Of a stretch of 64,000 nt of DNA, positions 33,020 to 44,183 are shown piece by piece. The position numbers were made by a program, and so were the translations under genes. The stretch lies in NCBI GenBank assembly GCA_964019135.1, contig OZ025260.1:11712254-11776253 (forward strand), given 5' to 3'. The DNA is from Arenicola marina (taxonomy: Eukaryota > Annelida > Polychaeta > Arenicolidae). The first letter of the stretch is position 1, and every line of letters begins with the position of its first letter. The notes below the pieces were generated by a model that did no database searches, was not told the DNA's origin, and worked only from the letters and a program-made list of their open reading frames with translations.

Positions 33020-34895
33020 TTATTTATTTTTATTTAATGTATTTCGTACACGAAAAGAAAAGAAAACCCGAAATGTAAAGGATACAAAACTGAACGAGTA
33101 AATGAACATGAAACTTACGCTGTACATAAATAGTGCAGAATGTCGTTGATATTGTTAACGTCCGTACCCCGGTCCCTCAAGTGGATAAAATCTAGAATTG
33201 TACCAGCTGTTATTTGGTCCCAAGCATTGACGCCGGAGTGGGATGCTCTAATGAAGTTAAAGGCATTGACGTTTTTCCCGGCAGATGAGTTGCTTCCGAT
33301 AATTGTCGTAAACAGTATTGTACTATTCTATTGTGTGACTCATGTATCTTTCTGAGAAACTTCATAAATCGAGTGGCGAGTTGCCACTGAACCGGTCTTT
33401 TCCCGCAGAGAAGAGTGATATATCGAGAGTGAGTTTTTGGCTCTAAATTAAAGATGCGTCGAATACTTTTGCGCCACGCGATATAAAGGCGTTCTGCGTC
33501 TTTGCCACCTAGGTCCCATAGCTGACATCAATAGAGAGACATACAATAATTCCTAAAATGTCTGACCTCTATATCACTGGAAACGTGTTGAAATTTCGAA
33601 ATAAGCGTATTGACACGACGTATAAAATCATAAACTTTGCTGACAAAAAAATCCCTACTCTGATGGGGTCCCAGGGAGTTGTTTAGAGCTTTTAGATTAG
33701 AGCCATCAAACTGAACGAACTCTTTGATAGCAAACGACTTACCCTCGAACACAGATAGAGTGCTTTTACTTGGTTTAAAATAAACGTCGAACTCTTCACC
33801 ATACGTCTTCACAATTCGTAACAACAGTGTCATCGAGACTCTTACTAATGTGCGTTAAGATCATCGGCGTACCTAAATGCATCTGCGAAGATATGCCCGA
33901 GGAAGCATCCGAGGCCTGAACGTTTTAACCGCACAAGGAGCTCGTCAGTATAAATGCTGAAAAGCACAGGGGAGAGAACCCCACATTGTTTCACTCAATT
34001 TGATATCGTAAAATAGTCGGATTGTACATGACTCCAACTGGCGCTGATTCTGTGCTGGGTGTACATTCTGAGCAAGAGTCTTAGAACCAGAGGACATAAC
34101 CCTTGTCTGACAAGGTGTCTAAATATTTTGACAACCCGGTCAACAGCTTTGCTCGCGTACAGGGATAGGACCTTACCACTGCTAGCGTAATAATTGTCAC
34201 CTGGTTTACAGCAACCGGGCATTGGTTAGTCGACACCCCGTTTCCCGTTTTTGAAACCAAATTGATTGTCCAGGTTTACGAAGGCGCTCTTGTTTTTGCC
34301 TAAGAGAATTATGTCGAAGAGTCTACCCATGATATTACCAATAGCGATTCCTCTGTAATTGTCGGAATCATTAAGTGATTTCATTGCGCTTTTGGGAATA
34401 GTAGTTCTCGAGAACGTTGACCGTGTGTTGTAATGAGCATATAGCCTGGTGTGGTTGGCAGTGATCCCTAATGCTGTGGTTTATTTCGTCGACTATCTGT
34501 GCCATTTGTTGCTGATCGTAACCTACACTGTTCAACAGTGTGTCGTACTTTTCGGCAAATAATTGAGCGATGTTCACTGAACCAGTTGTGTCGTCGATCA
34601 TATTAGTGTTTGCACGCTTTAAGCCAGACGTCCTTTTAATTTGGTCCCAAAAAGTCCTTATGTTATTACTGACTAACGTTTCAATTAACTGTTGCGTGTA
34701 TTGCGCTTCATTGTTTGCGCATGCCTAATAGAACAGTGGTAGCGAGCGCGGGTGCTTCTCATTATGTTGGCCAAGATGCCCTCTCTTGGAGAATTATTAT
34801 CTCGTCATATCCGGTGCCACAGAAAAGGAATCCCTTTCTTGCGCGTTCTAGGTTTACTCTTGGAAATACTCTCATAGTCAGCTGCAATACAGCAC
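33020..34895 (-). mobile_element. LINE copy 2, inserted in the intron-1 flank of C2
   Basis: The minus strand encodes the same LINE as 14.57-17.2 kb: linker (34371-34601, FAEKYDTLLNSVGYDQQQM), RT parts (33995-34222 and 33528-33833, NPSK/KPSKSTLSVFEGKSF) and an A-rich 3' tail on the minus strand (ATTAAATAAAAATAAATAA, about 33022-33042). In genes A and B the same flank is continuous across this point (ACTTACGATTA then CTCTCACGC, 46066-46086), so this is an insertion. Frames are broken in several places. A target duplication is not clear. Confidence 0.85.
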
Positions 34896-35424
34896 TCTCA
34901 CGCAAAATCACTGACCATTGTTTAATTGTATCTACGTATAAGATAACATCCCCCCCCCCTATCTTTGTAAAATCCTGGAACCGCCACTGTAGAGCAACAC
35001 CAATGGAAAAGACTGCCTGTTGGCACTTATTTACAATTGTATGACTACAAAGATATATTACGAAGAAAATCAATGGGCATGTGCTTTACAAGTTAGTTTC
35101 AGCCAGGCTGATCCATATCTATTTGGTTCCAGTGGTTTTCTCGAGCAATGCATTGCAGGAGCAGCTTAAAATCGTTGAAAGATGCTACAGAGACTTGCCT
35201 CCATAACGATGCATCATCATAGATTCGTTTATAGGACGCTTTACCCGAAGAAAACACATATGTATCAAGTTATTACTGCGAAAATGGAATACCGAAACGC
35301 AGCTATGCTCTGATAAGTTAAATAAAGGAAAAACAATAGTTCAATTGATAAACATGGGAATAGTTTACACCACACCCATGTAACAGAAGCGATCTGGTTG
35401 CTTTGCATGCTGGTAGATATTTAC

Positions 35425-35459
35425 GTTCATGCCGGTACGTGTGTCGTTCCTCCTGCTGC
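35425..35459 (-). pseudogene. GT92 exon-1 relic of unit C
   Basis: On the minus strand this reads GCAGCAGGAGGAACGACACA and onward to ATG AAC (35430-35425), as in A and B. The donor is GTAAATAT rather than GTAAGTAT, and the downstream gene is broken, so the exon is presumably unused. Confidence 0.55.
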
Positions 35460-35820
35460 CTGTGAAGTAAAGTGCAAGAGTGTCTTGTTTGTCGATCCCT
35501 GCCGCTATAGTGCCTTATTAAAGGGTCTATCGTTTGCGTGCCGCCCATAGTCGATTTACCCTCTATTCATGGCATATGATGAAGTAAGTTCGATAGCCGA
35601 TGCAAATTATCATGATCAGTTTTATCATGTTAACCTTTCTAACCGATGTATTCTTGTAGCTAACTTGGTACGCTAGTTCTTGCAAATCGCCAGTATGTCA
35701 AAATATTGATCTGTGATGTGGATTAACGGAGAATAATACCAGTTTTTATCGACAATCGCGATGACTATGGAGTAAAACTGGAGTAGCTCTTTCGCTGTTG
35801 TCACCGGGAGATGCACCCAA

Positions 35821-36034
35821 ACAATGACATGGACAATGATATGGACATTGGGCAATTACATTTTCAATGACATGGACAGTGACCTAGAAAATGACAGGGG
35901 CAACGGCAGGGAGAATGACCTGGGCAATGACCTGGACAATGACCTCGGCAATGACCTGGACAATGGCCTCGGCAATGACCTGGACAATGACTTGGATAGT
36001 GACATGCACAGTGAACTGGGAAATGACACGGACA
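35821..36034. repeat. 12-bp tandem repeat, about 18 variant copies
   Basis: The unit is AATGACCTGGAC with variants (AATGACCTCGGC, AGTGACATGGAC). Because 12 is a multiple of 3 it keeps frame and encodes Asn-Asp-Leu-Asp/Gly repeats on the plus strand (35824-36294) and a Ser-Leu-Pro-Arg repeat on the minus strand. The array is absent at the equivalent place in A (about 46935-46985) and B, so it expanded only in C. Confidence 0.9.
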
Positions 36035-36097
36035 AAGTCCTCCCTGATAGACAACGATTTTGGCTGAACGTCGCCTTTAGTTGGCACGGTTGCGGGT

Positions 36098-36925
36098 GGT
36101 TTCCCAACGATGGCCCAGCGATGGTTCGATGCAGCAGGCAAGTCATTTTTTCCCTGCGCGTTGCTCGATCTAGCGATGGAGCTAGGAAACAACGACCTTC
36201 GCCTTCTATGGCTGAGCAGTTTCATAAGTTGGCGGTATTTCTCTCCATATCGGCACATTTTTACTCCTTTTCCAATAACGATCAATTTGTTTGAAATAAT
36301 AAATCATGTCAGATGTAGAATATTGATCGACTGTATCTGAAAGCAAATCTGACACTGACTCAAGTGACACAGCAGCGAGGGGGGGGGGGACCTTTGCACT
36401 GCCTACTAATAAAGTCTGTTTATGTGAGGTAAATTTCTTTAAATGAGTTTTGAACATTATATTGAGCGCGTTTGTTTATTCACAACAGGTTTAAGTTTAT
36501 GCAATCGTTAAGCGTAAACATGCTATAGCGCGTATTTTTCTATTCTCAACAAATGAGAATCCTCAACAAATTTACTTCAACATCTTCAACAAGTTCAATC
36601 TTGTTGACACTTTAGTTTACATGATGACACTTTAGTTTACATGATGACGTCAACATTTTGAATAGAAACCTCAACAAAACTACAAACGCGTTTCTTTATC
36701 CTCTTCCAAGATAACGCAACGACGTGTGGCTTGCCAACGATGGCCCAGCGATGGTTCGATGCTGCAGGCAGGGTTTTTTCACTACGCGTTTCTCCATCTG
36801 GCCAGTGAGCTAGGCAACAATGACCTTCACCTTCTGTGGCTGCTTAGGAACTTTGGTCTTATTTCCACTCATTTTCAAACAAGGATAAGGTCGTTTAAAA
36901 TAATAAATCATTTCAGACGCAACAT
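36098..36925. repeat. direct repeat pair in the unit C flank
   Basis: 36098-36310 and 36730-36925 are similar: both contain CCAACGATGGCCCAGCGATGG, TTCGATGC-GCAGGCA, GAGCTAGG-AACAA-GACCTTC and AATAATAAATCAT-TCAGA. In units A and B only the first copy (46975-47165) is complete and a stub of the second remains near 47540, so the second copy was deleted there. Confidence 0.8.
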
Positions 36926-37980
36926 GATAATCGACTACATCGGAAAACAACTTCTGAAGTTTAATCAGGTTTAATCAAAGGATAACTGTTACAGCTAGAT
37001 GGATGCTTTTCATCTCCCATTCGCAGCCACGACTGATGCACAACCAAGCCTGGCTCATTCTCTTTGTAGTGAACTCATTCTCCGTGGCTTGGTGACCACA
37101 GGCACAGCCGACACGGCCACTCAAACAGGTCACGCTGAACGGAAATACCCCTCTGAATGATTTTGAACATCATATTATTTTAAATACATTTTGCACTACA
37201 AAATGTATGTTCTGTTTCACAGATCTGAACAACATGGCCCGACAGCTGCAAGAATCTGACTGATCTGGTGCGTCAAGCGATCCATACGTCAATAAATGCG
37301 CCCTGTGTGCATGCTTAGAGGGTGTTATCAAGAATTATCTAAATTCAGTGGTCTAAGGTGTCGCTCATTTGGCGGCGTAATGTTGTGCTGACGGCGTACC
37401 AATGTTGGCCTTCTGGACAAAACTGCGGTTCTCCCCACAATGATTGGGCCAATGTAGCTGCCGACGTTGGCCCAACTGGGTATCTGGGTTCTAACCAGTC
37501 AGTGGCTGTTCTATTTTTCTATTTTGTTCAAGAAATGTTATGTTAAGTCTAAAATGTGTATTCATTTATTATTTACATGCAGTGGTCTAGCGCGTCGGTC
37601 AAACCTATGTTGGGCCAATGATGTTTTCCGACAGTGGGCCAATGTAGCGGCCGACATTGGCCCAACGATGGTCCACCGTCATTGTGCTATCTGGGCTCGA
37701 CAACGTGTACATTTGACATTGATGTTGAGTGAAAATCCAACTTCATGATTGCTTAAAAATATGGTTGCATCAGACACATGTGACTAGTGTATATCTAAAA
37801 GCGTTTAGAGCTATTCGCAGAAATATTGCATAACCGGTAAATCTATTTCATTTTTGTTCAAAATCACGGTTTTATGCATTGTAATGCCTCATGAGTGCAA
37901 AAAATATTTATACCAGGTCCTGTCACTGAAAACGTAGACGAAGACGACCAAATGTCAAGCAAAACTACGGAACTTTGTGC

Positions 37981-37983
<3 letters not shown>

Positions 37984-38014
<31 letters not shown>
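37984..38014. repeat. (AT)n microsatellite
   Basis: About 15 TA dinucleotides in unit C. The same site has only a few in A (48826-48838) and B (62436-62450), so the run has expanded in C. Confidence 0.9.
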
Positions 38015-38018
<4 letters not shown>

Positions 38019-39276
38019 AAGTATCGTGCCCCCTCCCTACACTTTGTTGATCCTCCACTGTAATGTCCACTACAATTTGAAGGATGTGCGTGCTGGTTAA
38101 CATTCATTTTTCATAACCACAGAGATATAATGAGAAGAAAATCCATGGACATGTACTTGTTACAGCTAGTTCTAGCCAGGCTGATTCATACCTAATTGGA
38201 CTCGGGTGGCTTTCCCGTGCAGTAATAAAAATTAAATGATGCCGGTTTTGTGTACACAGGGTCTAAACATGGGCCGCGGAACGTCCCCGGAGAATGAATA
38301 ATGAATGGATGACTGCATAAAGACCCGGAGTGCCTGTCTAGGCCCGGCTGTGCCAAGCGGACTATTGATCAACGGTCTAGTACCGCTGCAACTGCCCCTG
38401 GAAAGCCCCTTTGTCGTAGTAGAATCGAAACATTTCTAGTCGTGTCTTTGCCATCTTAAGTTCAGACATCAATTACAATAGACCTGACAAAATGTAATAA
38501 CGGGATTGTCTTTCTGCAAGAAGAAAATAATAAGTTGCTTGAGCGTTTGGTGAAAAAACCAAGGAATCTTATTACGTGGTATTTTATTACCTTGTGCTTA
38601 CCGTTTATCTTACCGTTATAATGCCTAAATTGTAAAGGAGGGTAATATTCTCAATGCTTCCAATCTGAGTTTTAAGAGGGAGGGAAATGACATTATAGAG
38701 AAACATAAAGGCGGGTGGCGTTTACAATGCACCTCATCGGCAACATAAGCCGTGCAGAACACCAGGTCAATTTTTGAAACATTATAGAGAAATTTCCAAA
38801 TACCGCCCATCGGCAATGCTCCCAGAAATAAACAGACCGGAAGTTTGGCTACGTTGATTTATGTGTTTGTTGCGTTTTCATGGAGAAAAAAGCAGTAGCC
38901 TGCTATGGAACAATTTTTAATTCTTCGATCTTCAATAAACAGCTTAAGAAGTTTAAACCGAAACGTGCCACGAACACTTTAAAATCTGCCCAACCCTTTT
39001 CAATCGATTCAATAATTCTGTATGGGCAGATGTCGTTGTTAGGCGCTAAAAAGAATTGCCGTTATAACGATGCATCATAGATTCGCCTACCCAAACCCAT
39101 TTCACCTAAAAAAAAAACATATGTTGCAAGTTGGTACTGCATAAATTATTTCATGTGCAGCTATGCTCTGACAATTTGAAGAAGAAAAACAAGAACCCAA
39201 GTGATGAACATGGGATCAGTTCACGCCATATGTTACAGAAGCGATCTGGTCGGGGTGCATGCTGGTACATACTTGC

Positions 39277-39311
39277 GTTCATGTCAGGATGTGTGTCGAT
39301 CCTCTGCAGCT
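39277..39311 (-). pseudogene. distal exon-1 relic of unit C
   Basis: A second exon-1-like segment lies about 3.8 kb upstream of the proximal one. On the minus strand it reads AGAGGATCGACACACATCCT, GAC, ATG AAC (39282-39277) followed by GCAAGTATG. The donor has GC instead of GT, a known minor class. No coding exon of its own follows in this orientation. Confidence 0.4.
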
Positions 39312-41917
39312 GTCTTTGAAGCGATGTGTGAAATAAGGTCCCCTTGTCTGTCCCGGCAACTGTCGCTGCAGTGTCTTCCTTAGACAGGATAATGAAAATG
39401 TAGGACTACTACAGAATTTTACAGAATTTGAGAGTTGAATATTGTGGTATAACAGGTACAATAGCGTTAGATCTGAAATGGACTCAAATCATGTAACCTG
39501 GCCGAAACCGCCCTGTTGCATATTTAATCGATAATCGTTGCCATAGTGAACAATGCCACATGACGTTACGCCAAACAAATTGAGGTGGTAGATCTAAATG
39601 GCCCGTTTAGCAGCCTAGTTGCACGTGCCTCGTATCTTGGCCACGAAGTATTTATCATCATGTCTGCACGCGCTATCTATGGTTACGTAAAAACACATCT
39701 TATATAATTATGGATTGAGCAGGTGAGGACAATCATGCTCCGTCTGTATACATCGATGACACACAAAGCCCAACCATAATATATATTTGTATAGGGTCAC
39801 TCAGATCATGAAGGTGAAAGAAACAATTAATCTTGACCCATTACTGCCGGCTTCGCGGGGGAGGCGCTATGCTTAAATGGGCATAGGCATATGTGCCTTA
39901 CAAACAAGAGCGGAGCTAGAGAGGGGGCTAGGGAGGGTATGGGGTGTCAGCCCCCCCCCCCTCCCCAACTCAGAATCCAGCATTTTTTCTCGGTGTGTCT
40001 ATCTAAGGAGGCAACATTAGATATAGCCTTAGCCTCGCTTGTACAGATTGGTTTCGATTTTCGTACATAGATATTTGGTTCCTGGGAATCAAACAGTTTC
40101 TAGAAAATTTGGCATAGATAGATCGGTTAATGGTTAGTTGCCACTTGACCCTGTAATTCTCTCACTGGACAAGGAATGACTCTTATTATCACGGCTTCTA
40201 GTTCCTAATTCTCTCACAGTGTCCACAGGATTACATACTTTTTTCTCAAGCTCATTGTTTTTAGCAAACAAATGCCAGCAGAATCTGTAATTCAGCAGTA
40301 TCTTAGTTGCAGTTATTAATTTAGTGTTACCCTGTTATTGACAAAAATTCAAAATGATTTCTATGATAATTATCAGTATTTAGTATTCTATATCGAGAAT
40401 TACCCAAGCTTGGTCCACAGTCATGGTATTATATTATAATATGAATAGGCATTGCCTAAGTTGCGAGCTCACCCAAATTAAAAAATAATAAAGGCCTAGC
40501 TCTTAAAGCTGCTGTATCAACTGCAGCAGCCAGCTGTCCTAGTCTTATATGTTTCCAGACAACTAGACCCAAAACCAACATGGGTATAGTTAGTTTGGGG
40601 TTGAGTTAGCTTGGGGTCGAGTTGGCTTGGGGTTGAGTAGGTGATGGGTCGGGCGTGTTGTGGGTCGAGTTGACTAGATGCTGTCTTATATCTGCTGTAT
40701 TAGCTGAAGTAGTCTATATTCTTAAAGCTGCCTGTACTGAAATATCTTATTTAAGTTATAGAAATGATGTTTTTATATATTTTTTTAATTAAAAATAAGA
40801 TGGATGGCTTAGTTGTTTAACGGTAATTTTTGCTTAAATACATATATGCAGAGAAGCACAAAAATAAGTAGTTGCTTGAGTCTATAATTAATCATATTAA
40901 ATCTATTTTATGATAATTAATATCTTATTCATTTTTAATTTTCTGACCCTTTTATCCGTTTGCTAAAATTATATATAGGTTGATGAGATATTTTTAAATT
41001 AAGTTTAAAGCTGGTCATAGATTAATAGCAATCTATACCTATCTATGTACCAGGTATATGTTCATAACAAAGCTACACCCTTTCACAGAAAGTGCCCCAA
41101 TATGGCAAAAAAAAATTGATGACTACATGTCCATAAATATTTCTATTTATATTAGGACTTTAATAGATCTATGTCATTTCTATTAAAAATATTTTCGGAG
41201 GTAACTCCTTCATGAAAAACATATTTTCATTGCCTGTTGTGACCTATCCATGAGAAAAGATACTGAACAATTGCTAAATACACCATGAGTAAGCTTCTTG
41301 AACACTCACACCATGTCAGAAGTATGTTTTATCATCATCCTTCTTCTTCTATCATTCTAGCAATCTATATAACATGTTTTATAGCATGCTTTATGCAGTT
41401 GTGACCTGTCCATGAGAACATATACTGAACCGTTGCTAAATACACCACAAGTAAGTTTCTTGAACACTCACCACATGTCAGAAGTACAATGTATGTTTTA
41501 TTATCATCCGTCTTCTTCTATCATCCTAGATCTATACAATTTGCTACCTATGTAATACTGGTATCTCTCACAAAAAATGTTTTTAGAAAGTAAAGATAAA
41601 AAAAGATAAGTAAACTGGGCATATGTTACCAAATTTCCAGTGTATAAGTCACACCCACTGATTTTGAGAAATAATTAGACTTGAGCCATAGATAAGTCGC
41701 ACCAGTGTATAAGTAAAATGAAGTAAACTGACCATAAGTTAGTTGCCTATTTACCGGTAGACACTTTTACATGCTAAACCCTGTTTATTATGTATACTTG
41801 GTATTTCTATTTGAAAGTAATACTGCTTGAGTAGGAGTAGTCCAGACAGTTTTCTGATCCTCAAAATGGTACACATTTGTGTTGTATATCAATATGAGCT
41901 ACTAAAACTGTTGTTTC

Positions 41918-42092
41918 AGTAATTGTTGCCTTTTTTATTAAACTTTTAATTCAATAATTGTTGCTTTTTTCTATTAAACTTTGAATCCAATAATTGTTGC
42001 CTTTTTTTATTAAACTTTTAATTCAATAATTGTTCCCTCTTTTATTAAACTTTTTATGAATAATTGTTGCCTTTTTGATTAACATTTTAATT
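41918..42092. repeat. 37-bp tandem repeat, about 5 copies (unit A)
   Basis: Variants of TAATTGTTGCCTTTTTTATT followed by AAACTTTTAATTCAA repeat head to tail. The same array is at 56105-56281 in unit B with minor differences. Confidence 0.9.
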
Positions 42093-42624
42093 ATTTGTCA
42101 GCAAGGGGATGTTGACAATACAAAGCACAACCATGTTTGTGTGAATATACTCAAAGATTGACATTTTAACAGGGGCTGTTTAGTTTCGGGAATAGGGATT
42201 TCATTCAGTATTTGTTAAACTGTTGATATCCTAGCTATTTTTGTCATAAAATAGCCAATGATATGTGAAATTGTCATGCCCAAATAGACTGGATATGAAA
42301 ATATTTGTATGTCCTATATTGTTTTGTGATGGTAATCTAGATCTTTATTTGTCTGGCAGGGAAACCAGTTTTTGACATTTGACGTTGCAAATTATTGTAT
42401 TGGGACAATTTTAAACTTAAAATGTTGCTTTAAGAGGAACAAAATTAGATACATTCTGCATTTGATTAAAAATCGTAATAATGGCATTAATTTAAATAAG
42501 TTATATAGATTAAAATCATTTGAAAATTAACAAAAATAGCTATGAAAAACAGCTTTTTCTTTAAATCATAGATGAGTGATATGGTTGTGAATAAATCTGA
42601 ATTATCCTGGTGTGTCAAATGTAG

Positions 42625-43112
42625 GCAAAATGTGTCAAAAATAGGAAATAGTAAGTCCTGTGAACAACATATAATAAAATATTCTTAAAATATGTACACT
42701 TTTGGTTTAAACTCCTGTTTAATTTTTCTCAATTAAACTCTTCAAATTATATATTTCAGGGGTGGAGGCATTTGAAACATAGGTTTGGAATCTAGAAACC
42801 AGAATTAAATGTTATCTTTAAAAAGGCAAAACTGCAGCTGAAATTTCGATGTCCTAGAGATATGTGTCAGAATTAGGCAAAAGGTGTGAAATGTCAGGAA
42901 ATAGTATAGATCTATAAACAATATATACCGGTAATAAAATATTTACAGTTTTTGTTTAAAATCCTATTTAATTTGTCTCAAATAAACTCTTCAAATTATA
43001 ACTATATATATTTCATGGGTGGAGGCATCTAAAATATAGGTTTGGAATCATAATAGAGACCAGAATTAAATTGTTATATTTAAAAAGGCAAAAACTGCAG
43101 CTGAAATGTGAT
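42625..43112. repeat. 240-bp tandem duplication
   Basis: The two halves (about 42625-42853 and 42877-43112) share GGAAATAGTA, AAACTCTTCAAATTATA, GGGTGGAGGCAT, TAGGTTTGGAATC, CCAGAATTAAAT and CTGCAGCTGAAAT in the same order. Both halves are also present in unit B (about 56335-56820). Confidence 0.88.
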
Positions 43113-43452
43113 GTCATATGGAAAATTTAGTGTTTACCCTACCTACTTTTTAGTTTTACAGTGACAGACAGTGGTTTAAAGCCAAAGGCCCCAATTGGCC
43201 CAAATAACTCGGTCTAAACATAATTCCAAATCATCAAAGTAAAACCTGCATTCCAAATACTTGAAATAGCAATTGGCCTACTTCTGTCAGGGTCACTGAC
43301 ACTGGTGTTGACCACAGCTATGCTTGTTTTTCAACCAGTCCAGATCGCATGATTTCATTCCTGTCTCCCTGACCATATCCATATGATAGATCTATCTATG
43401 CCTATGGCTAGCCTGAATGTTCAGACGTTACAGTTTGACACTGACAGTTTGA

Positions 43453-43494
43453 CTTGAACTAAAGTTTTAGCTTGGACTAAAACTTTAGTTCAAG
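43453..43494. repeat. perfect 18-bp hairpin (unit A)
   Basis: CTTGAACTAAAGTTTTAG (43453-43470) and CTAAAACTTTAGTTCAAG (43477-43494) are exact reverse complements with a 6-nt loop CTTGGA. The unit B copy at 57166-57207 is identical. The sequence lies about 0.7 kb beyond the stop codon of the minus-strand gene. Confidence 0.92.
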
Positions 43495-44183
43495 ATCAAA
43501 ATTAGTCAAAGCTGTCACGTTAGATGGTTTTATATCAAAATACCAACCTTCAATCTCAACAAAACGTACTGACAAGTAGACGTCAACAAATCAACGACTA
43601 AGTCTGTTATTTGTCTAATTTTACCAGGGTTGACAGTTTGACAGAAGCGAAGACGACACTCGACTTGGTCACTTGTCTGACTTAAAAAATTGACAACCAG
43701 GGGCTGAAATATTCATGAAAACTGTCATAGCAATCAGTTGAAATAAACAGATGACTTTCAAAAATAATAAACACCTTGTCTAAATTTCTTATGACTTAGA
43801 TCTATGCCAAACAGCAAAAAAACAGTTGAGATTCGAACGCGTTTGCCAGAATCGCATTTTCCGGATGATATCATCAGACGGCGTTCCGCCAGTAGCCGGG
43901 AGAAATTGTGAATAAAAATGTAATCAATGTTTTATAGTTTTCATAATCATTATTCTACCTTATTCGGACAAATAAAGCAATAAAATAATATTTTTAGGCG
44001 TACATTCTGTTATATAGTCTGGAACTTTCTGAAATGGCTCCTATTATCGCCTTCATTCTCGGCTTTTTTTTTCTTTCTTTTTTTCCCCTTTGTACACGTT
44101 ACCATAATAGCTCGCTAGAGCTCGCTATCATTATATTATTAGGAAGAGAGGTGATACATATATTAAATACAGTATCAGTATAT

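Larger units (their letters stand above)
34895..39650. repeat. duplicated GT92 5' flank, unit C
   Basis: This stretch matches 46080-50463 (unit A) and 59718-64000 (unit B) in the same orientation, with lower similarity than A to B. Landmarks in order are the C-tract repeat (34950), the exon-1 relic (35425), the CAACAAACGCG-type patch near 36530-36690, the GGCCAACG patch (37370-37690), the (AT)n run (37984-38014) and the distal exon-1 relic (39277). It ends at GGCCACGAAGTAT (39640-39650), the same place where the A unit stops matching (50463). Confidence 0.85.
40445..44130. other. AT-rich block downstream of gene A, absent from unit C
   Basis: In unit C the sequence matching about 40370-40440 (ATATCGAG, CCAAGCTTG, TATTATATTATA) is joined almost directly to the GT92 3' end (30450-30620), so this 3.7-kb block is extra in A and B. 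It holds no convincing coding frame. It contains a 190-bp direct repeat (about 41215-41350 and 41400-41525), a 37-bp tandem repeat, a 240-bp tandem duplication (about 42625-42853 and 42877-43112), a TATAAGTC(G)CACC-type repeat near 41645-41720 and a perfect hairpin. Confidence 0.6.

Noticed and set aside
35824-36294. 156-codon Asn-Asp-Leu repeat protein
   Set aside because: Its only distinctive part is a 12-bp tandem repeat missing from the paralogous units; no start or domain support.
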